DNA of 64,000 nt from JANXQG01 sp963780045 (GCA_963780045.1 CAVZZZ010000001.1:2170001-2234000), one strand, 5' to 3'; positions 48,925 to 58,915 are shown, counted from the first letter of the stretch. A program made the numbers and translations. Notes: generated by a model from the sequence alone, not told the origin.

Positions 48925-49959
48925 TTAGTTCGTGCCCTTTGCCCAGCGGCTGCTAGGAAAACGAGTGTCGAGGATCGCCCTCATGTCTTGCGCGTGCTGC
49001 GGCCGGTGAGTTTCCTTGAACAGTTTTTCCAGGTTGGCAACTGCCTCGGCATGCGCGTCCTGCTGGATGCCGTACATGAGATGCACGCGCAGGAAGGCCA
49101 GCACCGCCTTGTCCAGCTTGCCGGCCTTTCTGATGCCGTCCCCTGGGCGTTGTAGGCCAGGGCGTTGAGATCCGGGTTGCGATCATCCAGCTTTTCAATG
49201 ATCACGTTCAGGGTAGTCAGGGCGTCGTCCGCACGGCCAGTGAGAATCATGCAGCGGGCCTTGCCGATCTGGGCTGCGGTCCGCTGGACATCCGCCAGCG
49301 GGCCGGGCGCGGGGTTGGATAGAGCTTCGTCAAACGCCTTTGCCGCAGCGGCCGCGTTGTCCTGCGCCAAACAGGCGCGGCCCAAGGCCAATTGCGCGCG
49401 AATCTGGTAATCGGGCCACGGCGCCTGGCTTAGCTTGGCGTATTGGTCCTGCGCCTTGGCGAAGGCGCCCGCCGCTACGCAAAGGTTGCCCAACGATTCA
49501 CAGGCCCTGTAGTAATGAAAGCTGTTCGGATAATTCTTGATGAAGGCCATCATCTGCACGGCAGCCTCCTTCAAGTCCACGTCGCCGGAAAGCGTCAATT
49601 GGGCCATGCAATAGGCACGGGTAAAGGCGATTTCCTGGGCGACCTCGGGCCGCTTGTTTTCCAGCGACTCGTTCCGCACGTATTCCAGCGCCTTGTCATA
49701 TTCCCCGGCGAGCATGTGCCGTTGCGCCTCCATGAGAGCGGGCGGCGAGCTGGAGAACGTGATGCGGCTTGATTTCGTTCACCGCGATTTCCGACGGACC
49801 GTCCTTGAGCGGCTTGAAGCTGATCACCGTGGGCGTCATGCCGGTGATCTCGCCGATCAGCGCCCGCTCGTTCGTGCTGGTAAAGATGGTGTCGTCCGGG
49901 AACGCCATCCCGGTCGTCAGCGAGCAAAGCAGCAAAGCAATAACCAGTTTAAGCTTCAT
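48925..49959 (-). CDS. Exported TPR-type protein (two frame disruptions)
   Basis: ATG 49959 starts a signal peptide (LKLVIALLLCSLTTGMA). A short beta part (IFTSTNERALIGEITGMTPT) leads after a frame change near 49745 into helical repeats (MLAGEYDKALEYVRNESLEN, YRACESLGNLCVAAGAFAKA, LGRACLAQDNAAAAAKAFDE). After a second change near 49145 comes a final repeat (AVLAFLRVHLMYGIQQDAHA), and the protein ends RFPSSRWAKGTN. It is probably a periplasmic scaffold between the large TPR protein and ExbB. Gaps to both neighbours are about 20 bases. Confidence 0.75.
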
Positions 49960-49977
49960 CTTCTCTCCGTCCCCGGG

Positions 49978-52900
49978 CTACGGGTTGGGCAATCCGGTCG
50001 CGGGCTGGTCGCTCAGCCGCTGGATCCGCTGGAACAACTCATTATATCTATCATACCATAGCGGGCCGCCCAAGTCTCGGTCGATCCGGCGCGTGGCGAG
50101 AATGTCTTCTTCGGCGGCGGCGGCCATGCGGGAACGGTCTGCGCGGCGTCTCCATATTCTGGGCCTGCCGGAAGCGGCAGAATGCCAGATTATAGCGGGC
50201 CTCGAAAAAGAGCTCGCGGAAGCGTGCCTCAGGCTGCACGCGGCGGGCGAATTCGCCCCAGCCCCAAACGTCTTTGGACCTGTCGCCCTGGATGGCCGTG
50301 GCGAAGTATTCCGGCCGTTCGTCGCCCCACGATTGACAGGTGTACGCCGCTTCGAGCTGGGCGTCAACCATCCGCGGATGGTCTTTCAGCACGGAACGAA
50401 GCAGGTTTAGAGCAGCCTCGTTGTCCGACAGCCGCCGCAGGCAGCGGGCCATGTCGATCCGCAACGTAAGGACGACCTCTTGCGGGGAGTTCCGTTGGGT
50501 TTCCGCGCTGCGCAGAGCGGCTTGGAATTCCGCAATCGCGCGGCGATAGTGAAGTTGAGCATCGGACGGCACTGCTGGGCCACCGCTATCCAGTCCCGCC
50601 GCGAGCCCGGCAAGTGCCTCGGCACGAAAAACCAGCATGAAGAGACTAGCGGCACTGCCGTCAGCAGGCATAGCCAAGAAGGCGTCGACTTGTTCCACCG
50701 TATGCTTCAAAACGCCGTCGAGACGCCGCTCGCGGTAGCCGCCCACGTACCTTGCCACCAGCCGCTGGAGATTAATGCAATTCACGACTGTTTGCCGGCC
50801 GCTTTCGCCGCCGTCTTGTGGAGGAAGCGGCGCCAGCAAGGCGTGCAGCGAAGCGCGGGCCTTGTCCGACTCTCCCGCCGCGATATTGGCCAGCAATTTC
50901 AATGACGACGCGCTGCCGACGCGCCCTGCGCGGCCGTCCGCCAACAAGGAAGCCGCTTCGGCTGCTCGGCCGCGGAACATTTCAATTTCAGCCAGCGCCA
51001 AAATTCCGTTGGCCAGCGCGGGCTGGTCGTTCGTCGTCGCGGCTTTGGCCGGAATTGCCGCGTCATTCAGGTTTAGTCCGGCGCCGCGACCGCCGCGGCA
51101 GCGGGCGATGCCGTCGGCGAGCAGGTCAGCCGCACGGGCGCTGAGCTTTTCGGCCTCGGCCGAATGGTCATGGTCGATCGTCGAGCACCGCACGAGCAGT
51201 TGGGCACGCGTCCAAAGGGCCTGTCCCACGCCCAACTCGGCTTCCCCGAGGCGCCGGTCGCGCTCGGAAATCTGCCGCAGGTAGTCGTCGGCCACGTCGA
51301 GCCGGTTATCGGCAAGCGCAGATTCGGTCAAGACCGCGCGGGCGTCATCGGACTCGGGATAGGCTCCGGCGCGCCGGACGATTTTTTCGGCCTGCGCAGC
51401 GCAGCCGTTCGCGCAGCAACTTGAGCGTCGCCGGCCCCTCGCGCAGATGTACTCAGCGCCGTGGAATAACGCCTCGCGGGCGGCAAGAGCGGTCCGCACC
51501 GCCTGCCGCGCCGCCGGAGACAACTCCGCCGAGTCCAACATAGCCTCGCCCTCTGTGGCCGCTTCCTCGAATTGGCCCGCCTCATAGTGGAGAAAAGCCA
51601 GGTAATAGCGCAGCGTGTTGCGCTGCTCGCCGGAAACGGCCGCCCGGCCTTCCAACCCCTCCCGGCAACACTTCATCGCCTCGTTCCGGGCGGCGGCGAC
51701 CTGCTGTTGCCATTGCCGCTGCGCGTCCGGGTCACTGGCGGCGACCGTTCCCTGGGCAGCTTTCTGCTCCGCTTCCGCCGCCAACATGCGGTCCAACGCG
51801 GCCTTGGCACGGGCGCAAACACCGGCCGGCGCAACCGCCCCGGCAGCCGCAGCGCCGCCCAACGGCGGATCGAGCAACCGGACTTTTGCACGGCTCTGGT
51901 ACGGACCGGCCGCGGTGGCAACCGACGTATACTGCTTCCGCATCCAGTCGATCAACCGTTCGCGAATGGCCGATTGTTCTTCCGACGGCGGTGGCAGCGA
52001 CTTCAAATACCCATTTGCGGCCTCCGCGCAAGAAACCTGATTGCCGAATCGAGTTCGTCGGATCGCTCACTTGCGGTTGCGGCGGCTATCCACCTTTGCG
52101 CGATGTCCAGCGCTTGCTTGTACTTCTTCGCCTCGGGCACCAGAGAAATCTCCAGGGCTTGGAGGGCCGCCTTGCCGCGAAGCGCGTGAAAATCGGCCGG
52201 CTCGTCGGGCAGGCTTTGCAACAACTCCTCGAAGATCGCGAAAGCTCTCTCGGTATCGCCCAAATCACGGCAGCAAAGGCCGCGGCCGAGGCGCGCGTAG
52301 TAACCGGCAAGCCGCTGGCGCTGCTGGTCGCAAATCGTATCGAAGCGCCGGTCGGCCCCCTGCAAGGCCGCGGTGCGCTGGCTGCTTTCGGGTGGCCAAG
52401 TTAGGCCCGTTTCATATTCCGCCCATGCCTGGCCCAGCCGGGCCTGCGCCTGGCGACGGTGGATTTCCTCGCGAGCAAGGCTCTGCTTGACGTCCTCGCC
52501 GCGTTTGAAGACGATCTTTTTCAGATCGTCGTCCGCGGCGCTGTCTACGGCTAGCCACACCGCATCCGACTTTGCCAAATAACCTCGCGCGGATTCCATG
52601 AGCTTCTGCCGTTGGGCGCCCGCGCAGATCGCCCAAGCCGCGCTGCAAGCGGCCGCGGTCCAGCAGCAGGCTGCCCAACTGCGACCGCGCAGCCGGGGCC
52701 AGCTCGTGCCGGGGATGGCCGGCTAGAAACGACTTCAAGGCGTCCTCGGCAAGCTCGTAGTGCTTGTCCTGCTCGCCCTCGATTGCTTGCCGACCGGCGT
52801 CGATATGCGTTATCGCCAGTTCGTAGTCGATTGTATCTGAAAAACCTTTCGGCAAGCCGGTATTGGAACGCAGATTCTGAAGATAATCGATCGCAGCGGA

Positions 52901-53031
52901 GTAATCTCCCTTGGCCCGCAGGTCGTCGAGAATCTTCTTTTGCGGATCGGCGGCGAAGACTGGCGAAGTAGCGCGACCCACAGAACCGACAGGAGCGGCA
53001 GACGCCTGACAAACTGCGAAGGACAAGGCAT
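49978..53031 (-). CDS. Large exported TPR-rich protein (several frame disruptions)
   Basis: ATG 53031 begins a plausible signal (FVRRLPLLSVLWVALL). The body continues in other frames: KKILDDLRAKGDYSAAIDYL, MESARGYLAKSDAVWLAVDS, LGRGLCCRDLGDTERAFAIF and SEEQSAIRERLIDWMRKQYT, then a long run of helical pairs, ending NELFQRIQRLSDQPATGLPN. Frame changes are needed near 52960, 52645, 52030 and 50130, and a local compensating pair is likely near 51400-51450. About 1015 residues of tetratricopeptide-like repeats suggest a periplasmic adaptor. It follows the VWA gene by 11 bases. Confidence 0.72.
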
Positions 53032-53042
53032 AATTGAAGTCT

Positions 53043-55256
53043 CTACTTCCCGCGAGTCGAACGCGCCTTTGCCTCCTGGCGAATCAGGTCGACGAATTCC
53101 TGATAGGAAGCCGACCGGGACGCCTGCCGATCAACCGCGGATGCAAGCTCCAACGCCCGGCGCCAGGCCGCCGGCATCGTGACTTTCACGCTCGGATTCC
53201 GCTGGAAAATGAACGGCGAGTGACGCAGCACTTCCGCCGTGTAGGCCGCCGCGCCGGCTTGCTGAAACCATGGTGGGGCGTTGGCCGAATCGAACAGGCC
53301 GCGGCGGACAGTCGCCGTCTTCGTATCCATCCGGCCGGCGTGCGCGCGATCGTCGTCCGGCAGATACCAGGAGAGATCGACCTTGGCCACCTCGCCGGAC
53401 GCCTTGGGCGCCAAGCGGAGTTCGAACAGCCCCGTCGCCGATTGACCTTCGCGGAAATCGGCCTCTACTGTGCCGGGCAACAGGCTGGCCCAATCGTTCG
53501 CTTCGTGCCCGATGATCCGATATTCCAGGACGGCGCGGGGATTGAACGTCACGCGCAAGCGAGCTGAGCGGGCCACGAGTTGCGAGCGGCCAGTGACGAT
53601 CTCCCGCAGCGCCCAGCGGATCTGCTCCGCGCTGACTGCGCGGAGTACACTACCCTGCCCTGCCCGCGAGATCGCGGCTAATTGCGGATCGGGCTCTTTC
53701 TGTTGCTGTCCCAGGTCGATCACGTCGAGGCGGATCGTCTTTCGGGCGGACTCGGCCACGTCTTCTTGGACCTTCTTGGCGACTGATGGTTCGAGGTCCA
53801 CCAGCCCGTCCGTCAGAAGCACCATCCGCACAGGCGGCCGATTCGCGCCGAGCGACTCGTGGGCGATGCCGGACGCCTCGTGCAGTCCGTCCAAAAAGTT
53901 AGTGGAGCCCTCCGCGGCAAGCGAATCAGCCGCGGCTCGGAATTGCGAAATCGCTTCGCGGCCTAGATCCTCCACCAGAACATGTGCCGCCTGGTTGAAC
54001 GTCACGAGCGAGACGCGGTCTTGCGGCCCAAGCATCTCCGGCAGGCCGGCCAGCGCGCGGCGGACGATTTCCACGCGGCTGCCCCAGCGCATGCTCGCCG
54101 AAGTATTTACTAGCAGCACCAAGTGCATAGGCGCGTGACGGCTGTCGCCTTGCCAGGCCTGCACGCCGACCTGTAACAGCGAAAAACCTTCGCCGCTGAT
54201 GGGCGACGCTCCGCCGGCCGCGGTCAGGCCTAGACCGCGGTAGGACGGCTTGGGGAAGCCGTAATCCACCGCCGCCAGAAAGTCTTCGGTCCGCACGCGG
54301 TCCGGCGGCGGCATCTCGTTTCGCTCCAGATAGCGCCGCGCCAACTCGTAGCTCGAGGGCTCGACTGCCAGCGGCACGGCGCAACTTTGCAATTCACTTC
54401 CGGGCCGCGGAACTACGAACGGATGAAAATGCTTCTCAATAAGGAATTGCCGGTTGGAACCCGGCACGAGAGGCCAATCGAGCCCGTGCGGGACTAGCGC
54501 CGTCGGTTGGAAGCGAAGCTCGGGGCGGATGTCCCACGATTCATGCATGGCTTCCACCGGGTTGACCGACGCGTGGCCGGACGTATCGGTGACGGCGGGC
54601 ATGAGGGCCAAGGCGATCTCTTCCCGCCGCAAGCGATCCAGCGGCGAATCAAGCTCGGCCAAGTCGATTTGCCGCGCGCTTGTAGTCCCGCCTTTAGGCG
54701 GCATTCCTTCATTCCGGCTAAAGCCGGGAATGCGAACATCGTCGTCGGCCAGCATTCGCCAGGACGTTTCCAGCGGCGGCTCCACGGCGGCCGGCGCGGA
54801 TTGTTTCGATTGGGCAACTGGCGTTCCGGTCCCCATCATTCCCGGCAGGTTGATCAGCCATGAAAGCAGCACTGCGCTGCCCAAGCTGAGTGCTATGGCC
54901 ACGATCAGAGATGTCGCCATCGCCATGCGGTTGATCCGCATGGCGCGATTGATCCGGCCGAGTTTCCGATGCGGTCCACTGCGATGGCGGGACGCCCGGG
55001 AGGCGGAGCGGCGGAAGGACGTCTCCAATTCAGTCGGCACCGGCACGTTGCGAAGTGCCTCGTCCAATACTTCGTCGTTGGCCAAGGGAATCGCCGCCAG
55101 GTACTTCAACAGCCCCTCCGGCAGTTCCACGTCGCAAACCACAGCATCCAACCCAGCGTCATCCGCATAAGGCGCCGCCAGCAGCCGCTCCAGCAAGTCG
55201 CTGGGCACCGTGACGGCCCTAAGCAGGGCATCGAGTTTGAAATCGGATGTGGGCAT
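53043..55256 (-). CDS. Membrane-anchored VWA protein (YfbK-like) following an ECF sigma factor
   Basis: The 737-residue, intact protein has a soluble N-terminus of about 110 residues (DALLRAVTVPSDLLERLLAA, GLLKYLAAIPLANDEVLDEA). One transmembrane helix follows (MATSLIVAIALSLGSAVLLS), then a periplasmic YfbK-like part: a pre-VWA domain (EDFLAAVDYGFPKPSYRGLG), a VWA domain and a DUF3520-like C-terminus (ARLRVTFNPRAVLEYRIIGH). The MIDAS reads NTSAS in LLVNTSASMRWG, so the first Asp is Asn and metal binding may be weak. Its place after the sigma gene and its inside-outside topology suggest an anti-sigma role for the N-terminus (inference). Confidence 0.85.
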   Translation of the reverse strand: MPTSDFKLDALLRAVTVPSDLLERLLAAPYADDAGLDAVVCDVELPEGLLKYLAAIPLANDEVLDEALRNVPVPTELETSFRRSASRASRHRSGPHRKLGRINRAMRINRMAMATSLIVAIALSLGSAVLLSWLINLPGMMGTGTPVAQSKQSAPAAVEPPLETSWRMLADDDVRIPGFSRNEGMPPKGGTTSARQIDLAELDSPLDRLRREEIALALMPAVTDTSGHASVNPVEAMHESWDIRPELRFQPTALVPHGLDWPLVPGSNRQFLIEKHFHPFVVPRPGSELQSCAVPLAVEPSSYELARRYLERNEMPPPDRVRTEDFLAAVDYGFPKPSYRGLGLTAAGGASPISGEGFSLLQVGVQAWQGDSRHAPMHLVLLVNTSASMRWGSRVEIVRRALAGLPEMLGPQDRVSLVTFNQAAHVLVEDLGREAISQFRAAADSLAAEGSTNFLDGLHEASGIAHESLGANRPPVRMVLLTDGLVDLEPSVAKKVQEDVAESARKTIRLDVIDLGQQQKEPDPQLAAISRAGQGSVLRAVSAEQIRWALREIVTGRSQLVARSARLRVTFNPRAVLEYRIIGHEANDWASLLPGTVEADFREGQSATGLFELRLAPKASGEVAKVDLSWYLPDDDRAHAGRMDTKTATVRRGLFDSANAPPWFQQAGAAAYTAEVLRHSPFIFQRNPSVKVTMPAAWRRALELASAVDRQASRSASYQEFVDLIRQEAKARSTRGK
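54683..54733. repeat. Double-hairpin repeat inside the VWA gene
   Basis: Two small hairpins lie side by side: CCGCC-TTTA-GGCGG (about 54687-54701) and ATTCCGGC-TAAA-GCCGGGAAT (about 54710-54732). They are read in frame as GFSRNEGMPPKGGTTS in the linker between the transmembrane helix and the VWA part. The same kind of repeat-encoded peptide is familiar from other planctomycete proteins. Confidence 0.65.
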
Positions 55257-55267
55257 GGGGGGAAATG

Positions 55268-55804
55268 CTATTGTCTTTTCGCTCCTTCGCTAACTTCTTT
55301 CGCTTTATCCTCTTTCGGACCGGTCAACATCTCCCGCAGGCGGCTACGCGCGCGGCTCACGCGCGAGAGCACCGTGCCTAGCGGCACGTCGAGCATCGCC
55401 GCCGCCTCCTGATGGGTCAACTCGGCCACGACGACCAGCAGCAGCGTTTCCCGAAGCTCCGTGGGCAAGCAGTCCAATGCACTCTGTAGTTCGTCGGTCA
55501 ACTCGCTACGGCCAGGATCGTCCCCGTTGACCTCGACTTCCAGTCGCTGATCGTCGGCCACGGGGACCGGCGGACGCGGCCGGCGCCAATGATCGGCCGC
55601 GCGGCGGCGGAGGATCGCGGCCAGCCAAGCCCTGCCGCTGCACTCGGACCGGAAGAGATTGCGGCTCTTCCAGGCGGAGCGAAAGGCCTCCTGGACTAAA
55701 TCCTCCGCCTCGTGCCGGTCCCCCACTAAGCGGTATGCCAAACGGTACATCGCCGCGCCATGCTCGGCGACCAAGCCGTTGAAGTCCGCAAGGGTTAGGG
55801 CCAC
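55268..55804 (-). CDS. ECF-type RNA polymerase sigma factor
   Basis: The protein has 178 residues from GTG 55804, which has AAGGAG seven bases upstream. Region 2 is seen in YRLAYRLVGDRHEAEDLVQE and AFRSAWKSRNLF, region 4 in LPTELRETLLLVVVAELTHQ and LDVPLGTVLSRVSRARSRLR. ECF sigma factors redirect RNA polymerase to envelope or stress genes. It is the first gene of a seven-gene minus-strand operon with gaps of about 10-20 bases, so it probably controls its own cluster and is held by the VWA protein encoded next. Confidence 0.93.
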   Translation of the reverse strand: MALTLADFNGLVAEHGAAMYRLAYRLVGDRHEAEDLVQEAFRSAWKSRNLFRSECSGRAWLAAILRRRAADHWRRPRPPVPVADDQRLEVEVNGDDPGRSELTDELQSALDCLPTELRETLLLVVVAELTHQEAAAMLDVPLGTVLSRVSRARSRLREMLTGPKEDKAKEVSEGAKRQ

Positions 55805-55944
55805 AGTCAATCTCCTTCGCTGCACCGCGCAAATGCCGCGGGCGGGCGCGGACCCCTGGCTGGGGGTCTATTCGCAACAAGCCGCCCGGACTATTCCCCG
55901 TAGGGCTGCACCTGGGTGGCTGGAAACAGGCTATAACCAGTGTC

Positions 55945-56199
55945 TTACCCTCGGGTCGCAGTCTGCACGTCTTGGATGTCAAGACTAACGGCCGCCAGAC
56001 CGAATCGACTCAATGAGTCGGCCATCTGTTTTGCAGCCAAAGGGCTTGAGACGCAAACAGCGACTCGTTCGTTATCGAGAATCCGGTTCATCAGAGCATG
56101 CGCCTCATTCAAGGGCATTGGAACTTTCTCCCGCAACTCCTTGATGGCGGCAACCGTATTGCAACCTTTTGTCCAGCCAGTTATTTCGACTTTTGACAT
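55945..56199 (-). CDS. Small protein with ribosomal L7/L12 C-terminal-like domain
   Basis: The 84-residue protein contains NTVAAIKELREKVPMPLNEA and HALMNRILDNERVAV, resembling the KxxVIKxVRxxTxLGLKEAK helix-loop-helix of the L7/L12 C-terminal domain, which in small stand-alone proteins is of unknown function. It starts 2 bases after the stop of the gene at 56202-56510. The 140 bases before it, up to the sigma gene, hold nothing recognisable. Confidence 0.65.
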   Translation of the reverse strand: MSKVEITGWTKGCNTVAAIKELREKVPMPLNEAHALMNRILDNERVAVCVSSPLAAKQMADSLSRFGLAAVSLDIQDVQTATRG

Positions 56200-56201
56200 T
56201 G

Positions 56202-56510
56202 CTATTCCAAACGGATCGTGATCGGTTTCGCCCGCACGCCGGACCCGACCGTGGCTGCGGTTGTCCTAAGTGCCGGCCTAATTACAAGTCTAGCAGCTCT
56301 TTCTCCGTGCTGCCGCAGAAGATCTCTTCCGAACTCCAGGAGTTGCTTGGTACCGAGCCAGCGCCCCGCGTTCTTCGTAAAATGAAGGCCTTCAAGAGTA
56401 ATTGTATCACGGTCTCGCCTTACGCTAGCGATGATTTCAATTTCGACGTCCCCGGATCGTCCAACGGCGTTTATCGCGCCGCCTTCCTCAATCGGAATTG
56501 TCCAGTCCAT
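56202..56510 (-). CDS. Unrecognised 102-residue protein
   Basis: The family was not recognised. The protein begins MDWTIPIEEGGAINAVGRSG with a beta-rich first half (EIEIIASVRRDRDTITLEGL) and a basic second half ending in KPITIRLE. It is paired with the L7/L12-like gene. This small two-gene unit could be a toxin/immunity-type pair, but there is no motif to support that directly. Confidence 0.5.
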   Translation of the reverse strand: MDWTIPIEEGGAINAVGRSGDVEIEIIASVRRDRDTITLEGLHFTKNAGRWLGTKQLLEFGRDLLRQHGERAARLVIRPALRTTAATVGSGVRAKPITIRLE

Positions 56511-56530
56511 GGATGGTATTACTGATTCGA

Positions 56531-57010
56531 TTAAAGCGAGCGCCGTCGCCCCGGGTCTTCATGTCCGTTCTCCCCCTCCGCCCGCAGCCGCTCCACCAGC
56601 GACTGAATCTGATTCTCCAAATGCGGCAGGGCGACGTGAGACTCGGCGCAATCGAGATCGTCCACATGCCAGTACTCGATGCGATCCTTCCAAAGCGGGA
56701 ACTGCTGGGCCATCATCTCGCGGTGCTCTGCTTCCTTGACCGCCACCACAAGCTCAGCTTCGGCCAGGTCCTGCAGCGTCAACGGCATCGGCTCGCGGGG
56801 ATCGTCGTCCAAGGGAATGCCGCGCCGCTCTAAAGCGTCACACGTGTACCGAGAAATCGGCCCGATGTTTCCCCAGCGTCCCACCATCAATCCGCGCGAC
56901 TCGGCTTGCCAGGCGAGCTTCTCGCGCAGCGCGAGCCAATTGAAGTAGTGCTCCGCGTATCGGCTGCGGTAATAATTGGCCGAGCAGACGAATATCACTT
57001 TGTTTGGCAT
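56531..57010 (-). CDS. Low-molecular-weight protein tyrosine phosphatase-like protein
   Basis: The protein has 159 residues from ATG 57010 (MPNKVIFVCSANYYRSRYAE). The P-loop CSANYYRS fits C(X)5R-S, as in LMW phosphatases and arsenate reductases. The acid residue is probably in YWHVDDLDCAESH (usual DPxxxx region). It may dephosphorylate proteins or act in regulation. A loop ADLVVAVKEAEHREMMA-type helix is visible (AELVVAVKEAEHREMMAQQF). It is divergent from mgtC. Confidence 0.85.
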   Translation of the reverse strand: MPNKVIFVCSANYYRSRYAEHYFNWLALREKLAWQAESRGLMVGRWGNIGPISRYTCDALERRGIPLDDDPREPMPLTLQDLAEAELVVAVKEAEHREMMAQQFPLWKDRIEYWHVDDLDCAESHVALPHLENQIQSLVERLRAEGENGHEDPGRRRSL

Positions 57011-57067
57011 ACTCGGATTATAATCGCCCGCTTGACGTTTTCCAAGTGCGTGACTATCGTGTAGCGC

Positions 57068-57758
57068 ATGACGAGCGGCGATTTTGTCATAGCCCTGGGC
57101 GCCGCATTGGGCCTGGGATTGATCATCGGATTCGAGCGGCAGTGGGGGCAGCATCCGTCGGGACTGCGCACGAACGCGCTGGTCTGCGCCGGCGCGGCGA
57201 TCTACGTGCTCATGGGCCGCGTGCTGGGCGGCGGCGCCGATAGCGGAAAGGTGGCGGCGCAGGTGGTCACGGGCATCGGCTTTCTGGGCGGCGGCGTGAT
57301 CCTCCGCGAGGGCCTGACCGTTCGCGGCCTCACCTCCGCCGCCACGCTCTGGTGTACCGCGGCCATCGGCACGCTTTGCGGCGCCGGCTTGCCGGTCGAT
57401 GCGACGGTCGCCACTGCCGTGATTCTCATCACCAACATGCTTTTCAACCCGGTGAGCCGCTGGATCGACTACCGCGCCGTGCAGCGTGGCGCCGTGGAGG
57501 CAAGTTACCGTCTGAAGGTCCTATGCACAATGTCGGAGGCGCCGCGCGTTTACCATCGGTTGACGCAGGAGGTCGTGCGCGCAAAGTGAAATGCTTCTCC
57601 GCGGGATCGGGATTCAATCGACCGAGATCGCCGACCGCAGCCTGGTCGTGGCTGAAGTCGATATGAGGATTTGCAACGAGCACCTCTTTCAGGACATCGT
57701 GGCCAAACTCAACGCCGAGCCGAGCACCACGTCGACGAGTTGGGAACGACATCGCTAA
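57068..57758 (+). CDS. MgtC/SapB-family membrane protein (one frame disruption)
   Basis: The N-terminal MgtC domain of four to five helices is clear: ALGLGLIIGFERQW, SGLRTNALVCAGAAIYVLMG, VVTGIGFLGGGVILREG and TLWCTAAIGTLCGAG. A TGA at 57587-57589 breaks the cytosolic C-terminal domain. After a frame change it continues MLLRGIGIQSTEIADRSLVV and ends at 57758. MgtC proteins affect magnesium homeostasis and ATP synthase activity. Confidence 0.88.
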
Positions 57759-57765
57759 GGAGCGA

Positions 57766-57814
57766 GGAGTTAGGAGTTGGAATTCAGGGACAGGAGATTC
57801 AAGCTCCTAACTCC
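57766..57814. repeat. GGAGTTAGGAG/CTCCTAACTCC inverted repeat
   Basis: Eleven-base perfect arms (57766-57776 and 57804-57814) surround a 27-base loop containing GGAATTCAGGG. They are followed by CTTATTCTT. The repeat lies between mgtC and the heptosyltransferase gene. It may serve as a weak terminator, but there is no T-run, and the form matches the other dispersed palindromes. Confidence 0.55.
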
Positions 57815-57862
57815 CTTATTCTTGACCTTGCGTCACTTCGTGCGCTTCGCTATCCTCCCGCC

Positions 57863-58915
57863 ATGAATGTCGCAATCTTCCTGCCCAATTGGGTGGGAGA
57901 CTTGGTTATGGCCACTCCCGCGCTGAGGGCCGTGCGGCGGTATCTTGGTCCCGCGGCACGGATCGTCGGCATTGTGCGCCCGCAACTGGTCGAATTGCTG
58001 TCGGGCACGCCGTGGATCGACAAGCTGCACGGCTTCGATCCTCGCTCCCCGCGCGCGGCGCACGGACGCCTGGCCCTGCTCATGCGACTGCGACGCACGC
58101 AGTTCGACATGGCGTTGCTGCTGACAAATTCGTTGCACACGGCCGCAATCGCATGGCTCGGCGGCGCCAAGGAGCGAGTTGGCTATGCCCGCGACGGCCG
58201 TTGGTTGTTCCTGACCCGCCGTCTGCGAGTCCCGCGCGATGGCCGCCGCTATCGCCCGGCGGCAATGGTAGAGAGCTATCTGGCTCTGGCCCGCGCAATC
58301 GGCTGCCCGGACGAGCCACCGCGATTGGAACTGGCCGTGACCGCGAACGAGCGCGAGCAAGCGGCGCGGGTGTGGCGCGATTTAGGCCTGCGGAGCGACG
58401 GTCGCGTGGTGGCGCTGAACTCGACCGGCGCTTACGGAGCGGCCAAGGTTTGGCCCGTCGAACATTGCGCCACGCTGGCCCGGCAGATCGCCGAAAAGCT
58501 CGACCACGACGTTTTGGTGTTCTGCGGTCCCGGCGAGCGCGAGGCGGCACGGCAGATCGCTGTGCGGAGCGGTTCGCCGCGAGTCTTTTCCCTGGCCGGG
58601 CACGAGTCAGGCCTGGGGCTCACCAAGGGCTGCCTTGCCCGCTGCCGGCTGATGGTATCGACCGACAGCGGGCCGCGGCACATCGCTGCGGCCTTGGGGC
58701 TGCCGGTGGTAACGCTCATGGGGCCGACGCTGCCGGAATGGATCGAAAATCCTACCGTGCAAGGTCCAATCCTCCGTGCCGAGGTGCCGTGCCTGGGTTG
58801 CGGTCAGCGTGAATGTCCGCTGCAGCATCACCGCTGCATGTGGCTGCTCTTGCCCGACCGCGTGTTTGGCGAAGTGGCCGCCCTGATGCGCACGTCGTCC
58901 AGCAAGGCCGCATGA
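57863..58915 (+). CDS. Glycosyltransferase family 9 (heptosyltransferase)
   Basis: The protein has 350 residues from ATG 57863 (MNVAIFLPNWVGDLVMATPA), the canonical start of ADP-heptose:LPS heptosyltransferase II. The C-terminal donor-binding half shows VALNSTGAYGAAKVWPVEHC, DSGPRHIAAALGLPVVTLMG and PLQHHRCM. It adds heptose to the LPS core at the inner membrane face. The next gene overlaps by 4 bases, starting an LPS-core operon. Intact. Confidence 0.92.
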   Translation: MNVAIFLPNWVGDLVMATPALRAVRRYLGPAARIVGIVRPQLVELLSGTPWIDKLHGFDPRSPRAAHGRLALLMRLRRTQFDMALLLTNSLHTAAIAWLGGAKERVGYARDGRWLFLTRRLRVPRDGRRYRPAAMVESYLALARAIGCPDEPPRLELAVTANEREQAARVWRDLGLRSDGRVVALNSTGAYGAAKVWPVEHCATLARQIAEKLDHDVLVFCGPGEREAARQIAVRSGSPRVFSLAGHESGLGLTKGCLARCRLMVSTDSGPRHIAAALGLPVVTLMGPTLPEWIENPTVQGPILRAEVPCLGCGQRECPLQHHRCMWLLLPDRVFGEVAALMRTSSSKAA

